From Jaltomata sinuosa (taxonomy: Eukaryota; Streptophyta; Magnoliopsida; Solanales; Solanaceae), in the NCBI GenBank assembly GCA_003996215.1, contig QJPP01000818.1:248001-312000 (forward strand): a stretch of 64,000 nt of DNA, in the 5' to 3' direction. The notes beneath the pieces are model-generated. The model was not told the origin of the DNA and searched no databases. It saw only the letters and a program-made list of their open reading frames with translations. Positions within the stretch are counted from its first letter, which is position 1, and each line of letters begins with the position of its first letter. Both the position numbers and the translations under genes were made by a program. Shown piece by piece: positions 1 through 10,750 of the stretch.

Positions 1-596
1 AATGAAATGAAATCGATCCCTACCAAAAAATCCCCTACCTCAAGTCTGGGAACCATGGAAACTGCCCTGACAGTGATGCCTCTTACCACTACCCCATAAG
101 CCTCGCGACATAACCCTTCTATAGACCAAGCATGATCAACCACCTGAAGAAAGATAGTCCCAACTATCACCAAGTGCTCTATCGCCAAATTGAGCAGTAA
201 AATCAATCCTCCAACAAAACCCTGAACTCTATCAAACATTGTAGGCACAGTCCTAGCAATGCGCCTAATCACCTCGTGAAACCTTACCTCATACACCAAA
301 ATCAACATAGAACCCTGCGAAAGACGTAGAACCTCAAACCTAACTAAAGCACCACTTGAAGAACAAGGTACCATCCCTACCTGGGGTACTGGTACACCCT
401 CTAGAAAACTCGAAGTCCTAGCCAAGGTATCCTGAAGAACTGGGGTAGAAATATATCCTACCAGAGGCTGGGCTAGCCCAAAACCCCCTAACTGATGTGG
501 TAGTCTCTCAATCTAAAATCCTAGGGCTGAATGAAGTATTGAAGCAACAGGTATAGGAGCATCGTCATCATTCATTATCGTACTTGTCCTAGGCAT
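1..596 (-). pseudogene. gag: gag remnant of A0
   Basis: This is the N-terminal and middle part of a Gag structural protein, which would package the element RNA into cytoplasmic particles. The start codon at 596 (start MPRTST) is chosen because the same reading start, about 200 bp inside the primer site, is seen in E2 (start at 24247). The frame soon meets a stop near 515. Further in, other frames show pieces of the retrotransposon Gag domain, such as the segment around VYEVRFHE (about 240-300) that aligns with SEYETQFHQL of E5. The sequence runs off the window, so the CCHC knuckle is not seen. It has several stops and is not functional. Confidence 0.75.
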
Positions 597-788
597 CGGC
601 GAAGGAATAGAAAAATGAAATTTAGAAGTCGATAGATTCAGGAACGCATGATAAGGAGCAAAGAATAGGGAACCTTTCATAATAATGCCCTATAACCTCC
701 CGCAAATAGGATACGAACATTATTGTACCAATCCGTGAGACTCTACTTAGACACTTGCTCTTGTACCAACAACACCAGTGAATCTAGA

Positions 789-800
789 CCTCTGATACCA
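789..800 (-). other. Primer binding site of A0 (tRNA-iMet type)
   Basis: Read on the minus strand it is TGGTATCAGAGG, which matches 11 of 12 bases of the TGGTATCAGAGC complementary to the 3' end of plant initiator-methionine tRNA. It lies 3 bp inside the LTR end at 804, as in the other elements of this window. Confidence 0.8.
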
Positions 801-2235
801 AGCTATCATGATCCAATTTCTTAGGTCATGATGGCACCTACAACCCCCAGTAGGCGAACCAATCCTCATAGCCCAAAATAGTTAGTAATGGGCTACTACA
901 TAAGCCATCATGCATAATAAGCAGAAATAAGCGGAAGCATATGTAATACAACATCGCAAAAGGAAAATAACCTAAATATATACATAAGGAAACTACACCA
1001 ACCCACGACCTGGTATCGATAGTATAGGAGACTCTAATAGAATTTAAAGCACTAGAGATTACAAAATAGAATATACAACTATCTCTTAATAAAAAAGAGT
1101 ACCAGTGCCAAAAGATGAGATGTGATCATGCTCCAATCGTCAGGAGCTCACCCTAGTCTCGAATATCCAAAAGCTGCACGAGAATCTACGCGATCAACAA
1201 CGAAAGCTCACACTAGGATCTGCACCAGAAAGATACAGAAGATTAGTATCAGCACCAATTGCAAAGAAACGGGTACCCAGTAGGCATCATAGGCAGATTG
1301 AGCGCATACAAGATATAAAAGCAGTAAATAGCATAATGAAAGAAGGTAGTCACAAAAGCAAATAGAGAACAATACACAAAAGCTAGCACATATAGAATAC
1401 AAGGATAAAAGAACCAAACTAAGCTAGCCACAAGGGATATATATATATATATATCATAGAACATAGGTGAAGGAAAGAAAGATGCACCTAGGGTTCTTGC
1501 AACAACAATATAAATAAAGAGAGGGTTTAAGAAGAAGGGCGGTATATCGGTAACCTTAAATAGAAAGAGAAGGAAGGAAAAGAAAGTAAAACGTAGACAT
1601 GCTTGAAGCAATACAACTAATGAATTCATGATAAAACAAAACTTCAAGATAGGAACAGTCAGGAAACAACCGTGCAAATACAACCCTATGATGGAATAAG
1701 CTACACCACAAGGGATCGAAAAGCCACTAACTAGCACCGCGATAAGATAGAATCCGCTAACCCACAAATACTTAGAAGGCCACATAACAAGGTCCACAAC
1801 AGGATATAATCCGCTAATCCACTAATAATCAGAAGACTCTAACAAGTGCTACACTAATATAGAATAAGATAATCTACCTACATTCCCAATGGGAGTCCAT
1901 ACACCGGAGGAACACATACAAGTGAAAACAAACCCTTCAGCATCCCATACTACAGGAGCATACACTGAGCAAACAATAAACAAGGGTGGATCCGAATACA
2001 ATATGCATGATGTGATATGATATGATGAAACCGATGTGATAGTAACCCTCTATGTACCTCCTCTAGTGCCTATAGGCCCAATATGTAAGATCTATGAAAG
2101 GACAAACCTGTATACCTCAACTCAACCATACACCCCTCCTCCAGCACTCGCAACACGTAGCCCCTGGTCTAAATAAGCAAGGTCCATGGAGGTACGCAAA
2201 CCACATACTAAAATTGCAAAATATCAAAGTATAAC

Positions 2236-2370
2236 TGCCCGGAGTGTATCTGGGTCTAAATCAGTGATTGGAATCCTAAAATAATGCCTGGGGTATATTC
2301 GGGTCTAAATCATTGAATGTAGTCTCAAAACCCTTTTAAAGAGTGCTCGGACTGTATTCGGGTCTAAATC
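2236..2370 (-). repeat. Tandem block in family A LTR
   Basis: Three degenerate copies of a 49-59 bp unit, each holding a TGCCCGGAGT-like start and CGGGTCTAAATC. The same block recurs at the equivalent place in other family A LTRs: 25958-26115, 18560-18760 (more diverged) and 42560-42700. It lies in the transcript-proximal half of the LTR. Confidence 0.75.
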
Positions 2371-3174
2371 CATAATAAAAATATGTGTAGCACTACGGCT
2401 CAGCCGAGTCTAGTATAAGTGTGACAACCAGTGATAAAATCATAATAATATCCCTTTTACTCCTAGAATATCAATAAAATTAGTTCCAAAACCCTTGTAT
2501 AATTATATATACCAAAAACGAGCCCTCGAGCCATACAAAGTTTAGAAAACCAGTTATACTAGGCCCGCAGCCAAAGTAGTAGTAAAATAATGCAGAAAAT
2601 CCATTTGCATGAATGATATGATCGCAATAAACAATAACCAAATGGCTCATAATAACTTATTGGCTGTGCACAGGCACAATCAGTTCTAAAACATAGATAT
2701 CATGCCTATCATAACATCTCAATTTCTGGGACACACGTACATTCCCAAATATCCCATCATCTATGGTCTAATGGATTATACAAAGTCCACACGAGGCCAT
2801 AAGGGTAATACTACATCGAATACTACAACCAATGCAAGAAATAAAATGAACAGAAAAGATGAAAAAGGTCTGGAGTGCCAACCTAGAATACCCAACCCAA
2901 GGAAACTAATTAATGCAATTATAGCCTACATATGAAAAGTCTAAGGTAGAAAAGACTGTAACCTACTTGTCGTCCGATGACTAGCTTATGGAACAACGTC
3001 GTCCAAGCTCGAACTGAGTCAAGATGCCCAAAATTGTGAACAAAATATCAATAACATATTCTATGCGTCGATACAAATCTAATGGTACCCATATAGCTAA
3101 AATTTTAGTTGGGTCGAAATCTTGGTCAAAAGCAGGCTTGTAACTCAAAACTAGAAACAAAAATTGCCACGAGG

Positions 3175-3179
3175 TTCCC
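3175..3179. other. Target site duplication of B1, left copy (TTCCC)
   Basis: TTCCC directly precedes the LTR edge CGTCACGACC at 3180. The identical TTCCC follows the other LTR edge at 13465-13469. Five bp is the duplication length made by Ty3/gypsy integrases. Confidence 0.9.
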
Positions 3180-4020
3180 CGTCACGACCAGAAACTGGGC
3201 CATGATGGCGCCTACATAACCCCCTAGTAGGCAAGCCAACCAAATCCATGCGGAAGATAAATAAAGTAGTTTATGTTAAGAAAGCGAAAAATATATATAA
3301 AAGGGGGATAGGGCCAATAGCATATATACATACCAACTGTACTAAATATACAAAAATTGCCCTAAAGTGACCAAGAAGACAAACCATACAAAACAACCAA
3401 CCCGGACCTAGTGTCACCGATACAAGAGCGTCTAAAGTATGGAGTAACTATGCAACAGACTCTATCTATCAAAAATATAAAATATAGATAGAAATGATAG
3501 ATGGAAAGCATGTAAGGTCTCCAGGATGCCGAGAGCTCACCGCGATTCAAACTGTAAAAGGCCTCCAAACGATGGGAGGATCAATGGGCGTGGCTCGTAC
3601 TAGGTGATACATCAGAAAAAAATGCATAGTGTAGTATGAGTACCAAAATAATGGGTAACCAGTAAGCATCATAGGCCGACCAAGCACAGAAATATAATAT
3701 ATAATATAAGTTATGAGAAAGTAAGCTAAATATAAGGATCCACCTAAATCTACTTATAAAACCGAATATAGAACTAACCGAACCAACCAGAAGGAAATAA
3801 TAACAAATCCAATCCAGGCAACTGACAATCCAAGTATACTCAAGTAAATGCAATGCGATGGGAGATGATGTGATGCATGAGTGCATAATAGTATAAACCC
3901 AAAATACCGCATCGAGTGGCTGAAATACCGCATTGGACTATTCATATATATGTATGTATGTAAAGGGGAAGTAAAAACCCAGAATAATTCATAGGGGGTC
4001 TGGAATGCCGCATAGGACTA

Positions 4021-4022
<2 letters not shown>

Positions 4023-4067
<45 letters not shown>
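4023..4067. repeat. (TA)n microsatellite in LTR
   Basis: Roughly 22 uninterrupted TA units. The partner LTR of the same element lacks this run at the equivalent place (around 11570), so it expanded after insertion or was lost there. Confidence 0.9.
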
Positions 4068-4068
<1 letters not shown>

Positions 4069-5162
4069 TATATATAAGTGAAAAAGGATAAAAAGGCCCA
4101 AGAACACCCCTCGGACTGGCATAAAGTAGTTTTTTTCCTTTCCTTTCCAAAACCAGTAGTAAAACCAAAAATAATTCCTTTAAAGTCCAAAAAGTACAAT
4201 AACCATAGTAAATCTTAAGTTTGAAATCAAAACCTCAAAACTCATCCTTTTTTGTACTGATATCCATGAGAATACAATATGACCATGTAAATTTCCATGT
4301 TCAGAGAATGTAGCACATAACAAGGCAAAACAGGGCAAAACACCCTCAAATAAAAAGAACTGATACACATAAAACCGATAGTAAGGAGAAAATAATGGAA
4401 CATAACTACGAAAACAACTACAAGCTTCTACTCTACCTCTAAAACATCCTAAAAGCATACTAAGGGCTCTATACAAGCCATAACAATACTACGAGCTCCT
4501 ACACTAAGGATAACATGAATAATCCTAATTTATGATTCGAAATGGCCAGTTTATTACAAGTTATAAGATTTAAGCCTATTTCCATCTACAGTGCAACCTA
4601 ACATTCCAGTAACATATATCATGTAAACTAACTCAGTCTAGAAAACTAAATCGTAACCTACCTCGGGGCCGAACCACAAATACGAATCATCACTCGTGTA
4701 CTTTCCCCTTTTGAATAGCCTCAAAAAGCTGCCATGCTATAAAGAACATAATCTAGGTGTCAAGATGTGAAGAATGACACCCATATTGCTATACATAAAT
4801 TCGGGCTGAAAATCAAGGTGGAAAATGAGCCTTGGGGCCTGCATGATGAAACAGAAAAGAAAAATCACAATTATTTTCACAACGGGTTAAAGAAACCATG
4901 CCTAAAAATTAAGCACAAATAGGACTCATTTTGGGGCCTAAAATAGCCCCGAAGTCCTCTTGATCAAGGAAGAAATAGTGATTTTGGAGTCGGAGACTTA
5001 CCAATTTAACGTACACGGAGCGACCATGGACTGAAATTATAAACACCACCAAGCTAGGGGAGGAACCAATAGAAAAATGGAGGTTTGGAAATAATTTTAA
5101 TGGAGGAAAAACGAGTTGCAAAGTGTTGGAGAAGAGCTGGATATTTTGAGAAGTGGCCAGCT

Positions 5163-5345
5163 TTATAGTTTCCAGTGCCCAGGCATATGGGCACGTATGC
5201 ACGCGTAGGCGCGGGCACGCCATAACGCCCAGGTGCCGTAGGAGTAGCAAGGCCATAATGGCCTAGGTGCCGCAGCCGTGCCACCCTGCCAACCAGGCAG
5301 GCACGCAGGCGCGCATAGGCCAGGGTAGGTCTGGCCAGGCGCCCG
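5163..5345. repeat. GC-rich short-repeat patch in B1 3' LTR
   Basis: A sharply GC-rich island in an otherwise AT-rich LTR. It is built of variants of GCCCAGGC, GGCACGC, CAGGCGC and GGCCTAGGTGCC, many of them inverted with respect to each other. Its right edge is about 717 bp from the LTR end. The equivalent patch in the other LTR is 12650-12825. Confidence 0.75.
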
Positions 5346-6089
5346 CCTTGGCACCATACCACCAATCAACTTCTGCAATGCCAAGCTTTTAGCAAACTTT
5401 GAAATGAATGGACCCCTAGGAATGCATCCGGAGTCCCCTGAACAAAAATGAGTTGAGCTATTCAACTAAAAATGGCATTCCGGACTCAATAGAATTGACA
5501 AAAATCCCAACAGAGGTTGATTTAATGAAAAGTGGGCTCCACGCCCAAAATCAACTTTTGGCCAACCTTTAAAAAAATGAAACCCAAAGGCCAAAAACAT
5601 GTCTGTAAGCCTCGAGACCCAAACCAAAGGTCCCTCTATCCCAAAGTCGATATTTCAGAGCTAACAATGCTGATGGAATTTCCATCCGAAGTCGTCTTCT
5701 CCAAATGTTGACCAAAGTCAACCCCACAAGCCGAACTGGCCTGAAAACATATAAAACAACACAAAACAAAACTGGAAGCACCCAAACCTACACCAAGGGT
5801 ACCACTAGACCAAAATCCCCATTCCAGAGCCAATGGAACAGTCAGAAGATGATTCTGAGCACATTTACCAAGAAAGTTGAAAAAAGTCAAAGATTTTCTA
5901 AGTTCAAGTTCTAAAATAGATAAATGGCCATAACGATCTAATGTACAGCCCGAGAACAAAACCATCAGTCTTGGCATGTCATAAATGACCTGTAGCACTG
6001 CAGGAAAGCTCAAAATGCAAGAAAAGCATGAAAAATAGAAAATGCCCTAGAGGGTCATTATAACATCCACTACTAAAAGTACCTTCGTC

Positions 6090-6985
6090 CTAGAAAATTA
6101 GAGAAAGTATAGTACCTGAAGACTCAAAAAAGGGAGGATAGAGGGTATGCATGTCGGTCTCAATCTCCCAAGTAGCCTCTCTGATAGGACGATGCCGCCA
6201 GTGAACCTTAACTGATGAAATCTCGTTGGACCTCAACTTCCTAACCTGTCTGTCCAAAATAACAACATGCTCTTCCTCAAAAGCTAAAGACTCATCCAAT
6301 TGAACCAAATTCCACTGAACCATGTGAGACTCATCCAGAATATACCAACGCAGCATAGAGACATGAAAGACCGAGTGAACACTGGAAAGAGCAATAGGCA
6401 AGGCCACTTCATAAGCAACCTCCCCAATGCGACGAAGGATCTCAAATGGCCCAATGATCCTAGGTCTGAGCTTACCCTTCCTTGCAAACCTCATCACACC
6501 CTTCATGGGTGACACTCGAAGGAACACACTATCACCAACCATGAACTCTATATCTCAAACTCTGCGGTCAGCATAACTCTTTTGCCTACTCTAGGCAGTG
6601 CAAAGTCTCTCCTGAATGACTCAAACTCTATTTATAGCATCACGAATGTAGATCTGAGCCAACCTCTTGGAACTGTAGGATGTCTGAACCGGCAGAAAGT
6701 GAGTAGACTTTGTCACCTATCCACAATGACCCAAATAACATAAACTCTATGCAAAGTACATGGCAAACCAACTATGAAGTCCATATCTATCCGCTCCCAT
6801 TTCCACTCTGGAATAGGTAGCCTCTGAGTCAAACCAGCTGGCCCCTGGTCCTCAAACTTCATCTACTAATAATTCAAGCACCTAGACACAAAATATGAAA
6901 TATCCCTGTATATCCTACACCATCAGTAGTGCTGCCTCAAGTCATGATACATCTTAGATACCCCAAGATGAATGGAATATCTAGA
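6090..6985 (-). pseudogene. pol: Integrase end of B1 pol, with catalytic-core deletion
   Basis: Integrase inserts the element cDNA into chromosomes. Read on the minus strand, the segment keeps the end of the zinc-binding domain, the start of the core (MDFIVGLP, about 6780-6800, carrying the first catalytic Asp), then jumps near 6645 from the IYIRD motif directly to VIQERL, which normally lies well downstream. The second Asp and the Glu of the DD35E triad are therefore missing; E3 and E5 have the intervening region. From 6542 down to 6090 one open frame holds the GPY/F module (SPMKGVMRF, KLRPRIIGPFEIL, FHVSMLRWY) and a chromodomain-like tail (VKVHWRHRPIREATWE). The stop lies 28 bp before the LTR. 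Confidence 0.88.
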
Positions 6986-8854
6986 TCAATTAGCCTCCTC
7001 CAAGATCAACCTAACCAAGTCACCAACTCTATGAACGCAGATACAACCCTCGATCCTCAGAACCCCCTCTGAATCTAAGGTTGCGTTCCTAGCCTCACCG
7101 CTTAACACCTTGTCACAAATAATCCTTAACCTTGCATCATCAATCTGTTGTGCTTGAATATGCTCCAACAAGGAAGATCTAGACTTAACACAAGCAAGAA
7201 TATGGTCCATCTCAGAAATATCAAGTATAACCAACCTGTTACCCAAAGACTGGATGTCCCAATCTAAAGGTCGATCCTTTGTCGCTAAGAAAGCCAAGCT
7301 ACCCATACTCAATGCCTTCTGGCTCAAGGCATCCGCTATAAAGTTTTCCTTGTCCAGATGATAAAGAATAAAGATGTCATAGTCCTTCAGTAATTCCAAC
7401 CATCTACACTACCTCAAATTTAGATCCTTCTGGCAGAAATTGTACTGAAAACTATGATGGTTAGTAAACATCTCACAATGCATGCCATAAAGATAAACTC
7501 GGCCCTACTACATCAATACACAACCCAAACCAATACCTGAAGCATCATAATATATGGTAAACCCCTAGCCCTCGACCAGAAGAGTAAGAATCAGAGCTGA
7601 AGTTAACAAGGCCTTGAGCTTCAGAAAGCTCGCCTCGCACTCATCTGACCACTGGAAGGGAACATTCTTCTGAGGCAATCTAGTTAATGAAGATGATATA
7701 GAAGAAAACCACTCCATAAACCGTGTGTAGTAACCTGCCAACCCGATGAAACTGCGAATCTTGATATGAGAAGTAGGCCTTGCATAATCACGAACTGCTT
7801 CAATCTTCACCAGATCGACCATAATCCCATCCTTTAACAACACGTTCTCTAGGAATGCCATAGACTCAAGCCAAAACTCATACTTAGTGAATTTGGCATA
7901 TAACTGATGGTCTTGCAAGGTCTAAATTACAAGTCTAAGATGTTGCTCATGGTCCTCTCTACTTCTCAAATATATCAGAATGTCATCGATGAATACAATC
8001 ACAAATGAGTCTAAGTGGGCACTGAACATACGGTTCATCAACTCCATAAATGTTGTTGGGGCATTACTCAATGCAAAACACATGACTAGGAACTCATAAT
8101 GGCTGTATCGAGTCCTAAATGCAGTCTTTGGGATGTCCATAGCCATGATCCTCAACTAGCGATAACTGTACCTCAAGTCTATCTTAGAGAACACTGCTGG
8201 ACCCTGTAGCTGGTCAAACAAATCATCAATACACATCATCGGATATTTGTTCTTCACTGTCACCTTATTCAACTGTCTGTAGTCAATACACATATGCATG
8301 GACCCGTTCTTCTTCCTCACAAATAAAACCGGAGCACCCCACAAAGATACACTAGGCCTGATGAAACCTCTACTCAACTGATCCTGGAGCTGATCCATAA
8401 GCTCCCTCAACTCAGCTGGTGCCATCAGATATCGTAGAAAAGAAATGGGCTGAGTGCCCGGTTCAACATCAATACAAAAGTCAATGTCACGATCAGGAGG
8501 AAGACCCGTAAGATCAAAAGGGAAAACATCTGAATACTCATAAACTACATGAACTGACTCAAGGGAATGTGTGGTGGCACTAGTATCACGAATGTAGGCA
8601 AGATAGGATAAGCACCCCTTCCCGAAAAACTGCTGGGTGCTCAAGAATGATATAACTCTCCTCGACATGTGGCTATTAGCACTCTTCCACACTATAAGAG
8701 TGATACCAGGCATTCGTAGAGGAACAGTCTTAGCAAAGCAATCCAAGACCACATAATAAGGTGACAATAAATACATGCCTAAGATCACGTTGAAATCAAT
8801 AATATAAAGCACAATCAAGTCTACCCATGAGTCATACCCCAGGATAGTCACCAC
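6986..8854 (-). pseudogene. pol: Reverse transcriptase-RNase H region of B1 pol
   Basis: This region would copy the element RNA into DNA and degrade the template. Pieces in order on the minus strand: the linker EYSDVFPFDL and GLPPDRDIDF; RT with IDYRQLNKVTVKNKYP (about 8240-8290) and the active-site motif FIDDILIYL (about 7970-8000); the FLGH-equivalent region and FIGLAGYYTRF; RNase H; and DALSQKA. The YHQLRI segment is broken by a stop at the 8156 junction. In RNase H the usual TDH motif reads TNH (about 7465), so a catalytic Asp is lost. Stops also lie near 7920 and 7562. Confidence 0.9.
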
Positions 8855-9112
8855 ATAAGCCCGATACGCCTAATCCACTACTAAGGAATCTCCTACTAGG
8901 ATAGCTACACATAAGGGCGCAGGCAAAGACATACAAGCAGACTCCAGACGAGTAGCATAATAATTAGATACATATGAGAATATAGACCACGATCTAAATG
9001 AAGCAAAACCATACTGATGACAAATAGAGATTGTACCTATAATCACAGCATCTGAGGCCTCGGCCTTTGTCCATCCCAAAACTGCATACATGTGGCTCCG
9101 TCTGCCATAACT
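8700..9112 (-). pseudogene. pol: Aspartic protease region of B1 pol
   Basis: A retropepsin-like segment recognised by its neighbours: the CHQYGFASF lead, SYVSNYYATRLES and VGDSLVVD, which line up with the protease at 47655-48060 in E5. Where E5 reads FDLGSTCSYVS, this copy reads FRSWSIFSYVS, so the catalytic Asp and the following Gly-Ser-Thr are gone. Downstream, DFNVILGMYLLSPY matches DFDVILGIDWLSPH of E5, with the active-site-flap region partly kept. Confidence 0.8.
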
Positions 9113-9232
9113 ACCTGATCTACCAAACTAAGGACCACCTCTAGTACCCTGTGGACCACCTTTAGCTGGAGGTGTTGGAGCCCTGGGGGCGTGAACTAAC
9201 TAATCATGCCGCCTAGAGTGTTGTACTGACGT

Positions 9233-10542
9233 ACATTCCCTAGCAAAGTGGCTTATTTAACCACACTCATAACAACCCCGGCCAAACATACTTCGATGTG
9301 AGGACACAGTTGAATCAGAGTAACCACCATAACTTATGGACCCTGAATAAGCACCTCGTGAAGCAGGAATAATACTCTGGCTACTCTAACCCTCAACAGT
9401 CTTTAATGCCGCCTGAATAGGCCAGCTCAACTGGAAACATTGTTGATTTTGACCCTTACCAAAGTGGTCTCTACCACGGGCCTGTGAACCGTTAAAACTG
9501 CCCTCATTGTGGGGCATCTTATCGCTGCCCCCTTGGTCTTCGTAAAGTAAGCCCTCAATATTGTGGGCATGGTCTACTAACTCTAGGAAGGACTGGCCTA
9601 ATTACACTATACCTTTTATGGACAATCTTAGCTATAGAGTCAATCCTCGAACAAAGCAACGCACCCTCTTATGCTTTGTAGGCAGAATCATAGTGCCATT
9701 CTTATCCAACTGATAAAAGTGAACCTCATACTCAGAAACAGTCATGGAGCCTACTCTAACCCGTATAACTGATCCATCAACTGCTCTCTCATGCTATGCG
9801 GTACATAGTTCTCTAGAAAAGCTACGGAGAAATGGACCCAAGTAAGCGGAGGTGAACCGGTTGTCCTGCAAGATACATATGACCACCACCATTGTTTTGC
9901 TGGACCATCCAGTTGAAACGTGGTGTAATCTGCTCTATGCAACTCAACTAACCCCAAATTATGCAATCTCTCCTGGCAGCTAGTCAGAAACTCATGTGCA
10001 TCCTCCCTAAAAGCACCTAAAAACCTCGGAGGACCCAATCTCAGAAACCTACCAATCATCTTCTACTCCTCAAATGACATAATTGGCTCGGCTGGAAGAG
10101 GTGGAACAACTGAAGGGACTAGCAATACCTCTAATCTGGGAGCCGCAGTAGCAGGCTGCGCTCCTGAACCCTGAGCCACTGCCTGGGCTAAAGTCTGAGT
10201 CTCATCTCTAATCTGAGAACTAATCAGAGTACTTGGTGAAGCTGCTGGTGAAGTCATACCCTCAAGAAAACTAAGTAACGAAACCAAAGTGTCCTGCAGC
10301 ACCAAAGTAGCCATAGAACCTTCCTGGTGCTCGGCTGGCCCCACTTTCTCTGGCTCATACTGAACCCCTTCTAACCCAATATCTAGTTTCAGTGATGGTA
10401 GTCTAGCTTAGGCCCGAGCTGGCACCGTAGCCTGACCTCTACCTCGACCTCTGGGTCAACCTCTACCCCATCTCCTAGTTGGGTCTCTAGCTGCAAGTGG
10501 AGGGGCCTTGTCCTCACCCGCTATTGATCTCGTCTGAACCAT
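9233..10542 (-). pseudogene. gag: gag of B1, with CCHC knuckle
   Basis: Start codon at 10542 (MVQTRS), matching MVHTRS in E5 and MVRTRY in E3, about 200 bp inside the primer site. After a short frame it meets stops; an open stretch 10344-10063 and another 10059-9751 carry the retrotransposon Gag core (FLRLGPPRFLGAFREDAHEFL, LDGPAKQWW, LENYVPHSMRE). At the C-terminal side (9233-9274) a CCHC zinc knuckle of the form C-X2-C-X4-H-X4-C is visible, CYECG then ISHFAREC, but a stop falls just after its second cysteine. The protein would be the particle core. Confidence 0.88.
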
Positions 10543-10735
10543 CATAGAAAGAGTGAAATAAAGATACTTAGAAATTGATCAAGTCAAGGAAGCACGGTAA
10601 GGAATCAAACAAGATAGAATCTTTCCTAGGAATGTCCTATAGCCTGTCACAGATTGGATACGGACGTCATCGTACCAATCCACGAGACTCTACTAGACAC
10701 TTTGCTCTTGTACTGGCGAGATCAGTGAGCCTAGG

Positions 10736-10747
10736 GCTCTGATACCA
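10736..10747 (-). other. Primer binding site of B1 (tRNA-iMet type)
   Basis: The plus strand GCTCTGATACCA reads TGGTATCAGAGC on the minus strand, a 12/12 match to the initiator-Met tRNA type primer site. It lies 3 bp from the 5' LTR edge at 10751. Confidence 0.9.
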
Positions 10748-10750
10748 CTC

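Larger units (their letters stand above)
804..3179 (-). repeat. 5' LTR of A0, first part
   Basis: It begins TATCATGATCC, a decayed form of the TGTCATGACCC LTR edge seen at 49786. It aligns along its length with the family A LTRs at 24464 and 49786 (shared motifs GATGGCACCTACAACCCCCAGT, ATGGGCTACTA, and the repeated GGGTCTAAATC block). It breaks at 3179, where B1 is inserted, and resumes at 13470. The final five bases, 3175-3179, are the target site duplicated by B1. Confidence 0.85.
3180..6062 (-). repeat. 3' LTR of B1
   Basis: About 2.88 kb, from CGTCACGACC to GTCATTATA. The first base has changed from the expected T, and the last trinucleotide is ATA in place of ACA. It contains a CCAGAATAATTCAT/CCGCAT tandem block (about 3895-4020), a long TA run and a GC-rich repeat patch (5163-5345). 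Open frames inside it are not genes. Confidence 0.88.

Noticed and set aside
1249..1797. 182-codon hydrophobic minus-strand frame resembling a membrane protein
   Set aside because: It lies in the A0 LTR; the matching part of other family A LTRs (24854-25045, 50148-50396) keeps only shorter fragments. Hydrophobicity follows from T-rich sequence.
5054..5465. Three overlapping open frames with Arg/Pro/Ala-rich sequence
   Set aside because: They come from the GC-rich patch of an LTR, are in overlapping frames, and are not conserved in the partner LTR at 12543-12925.
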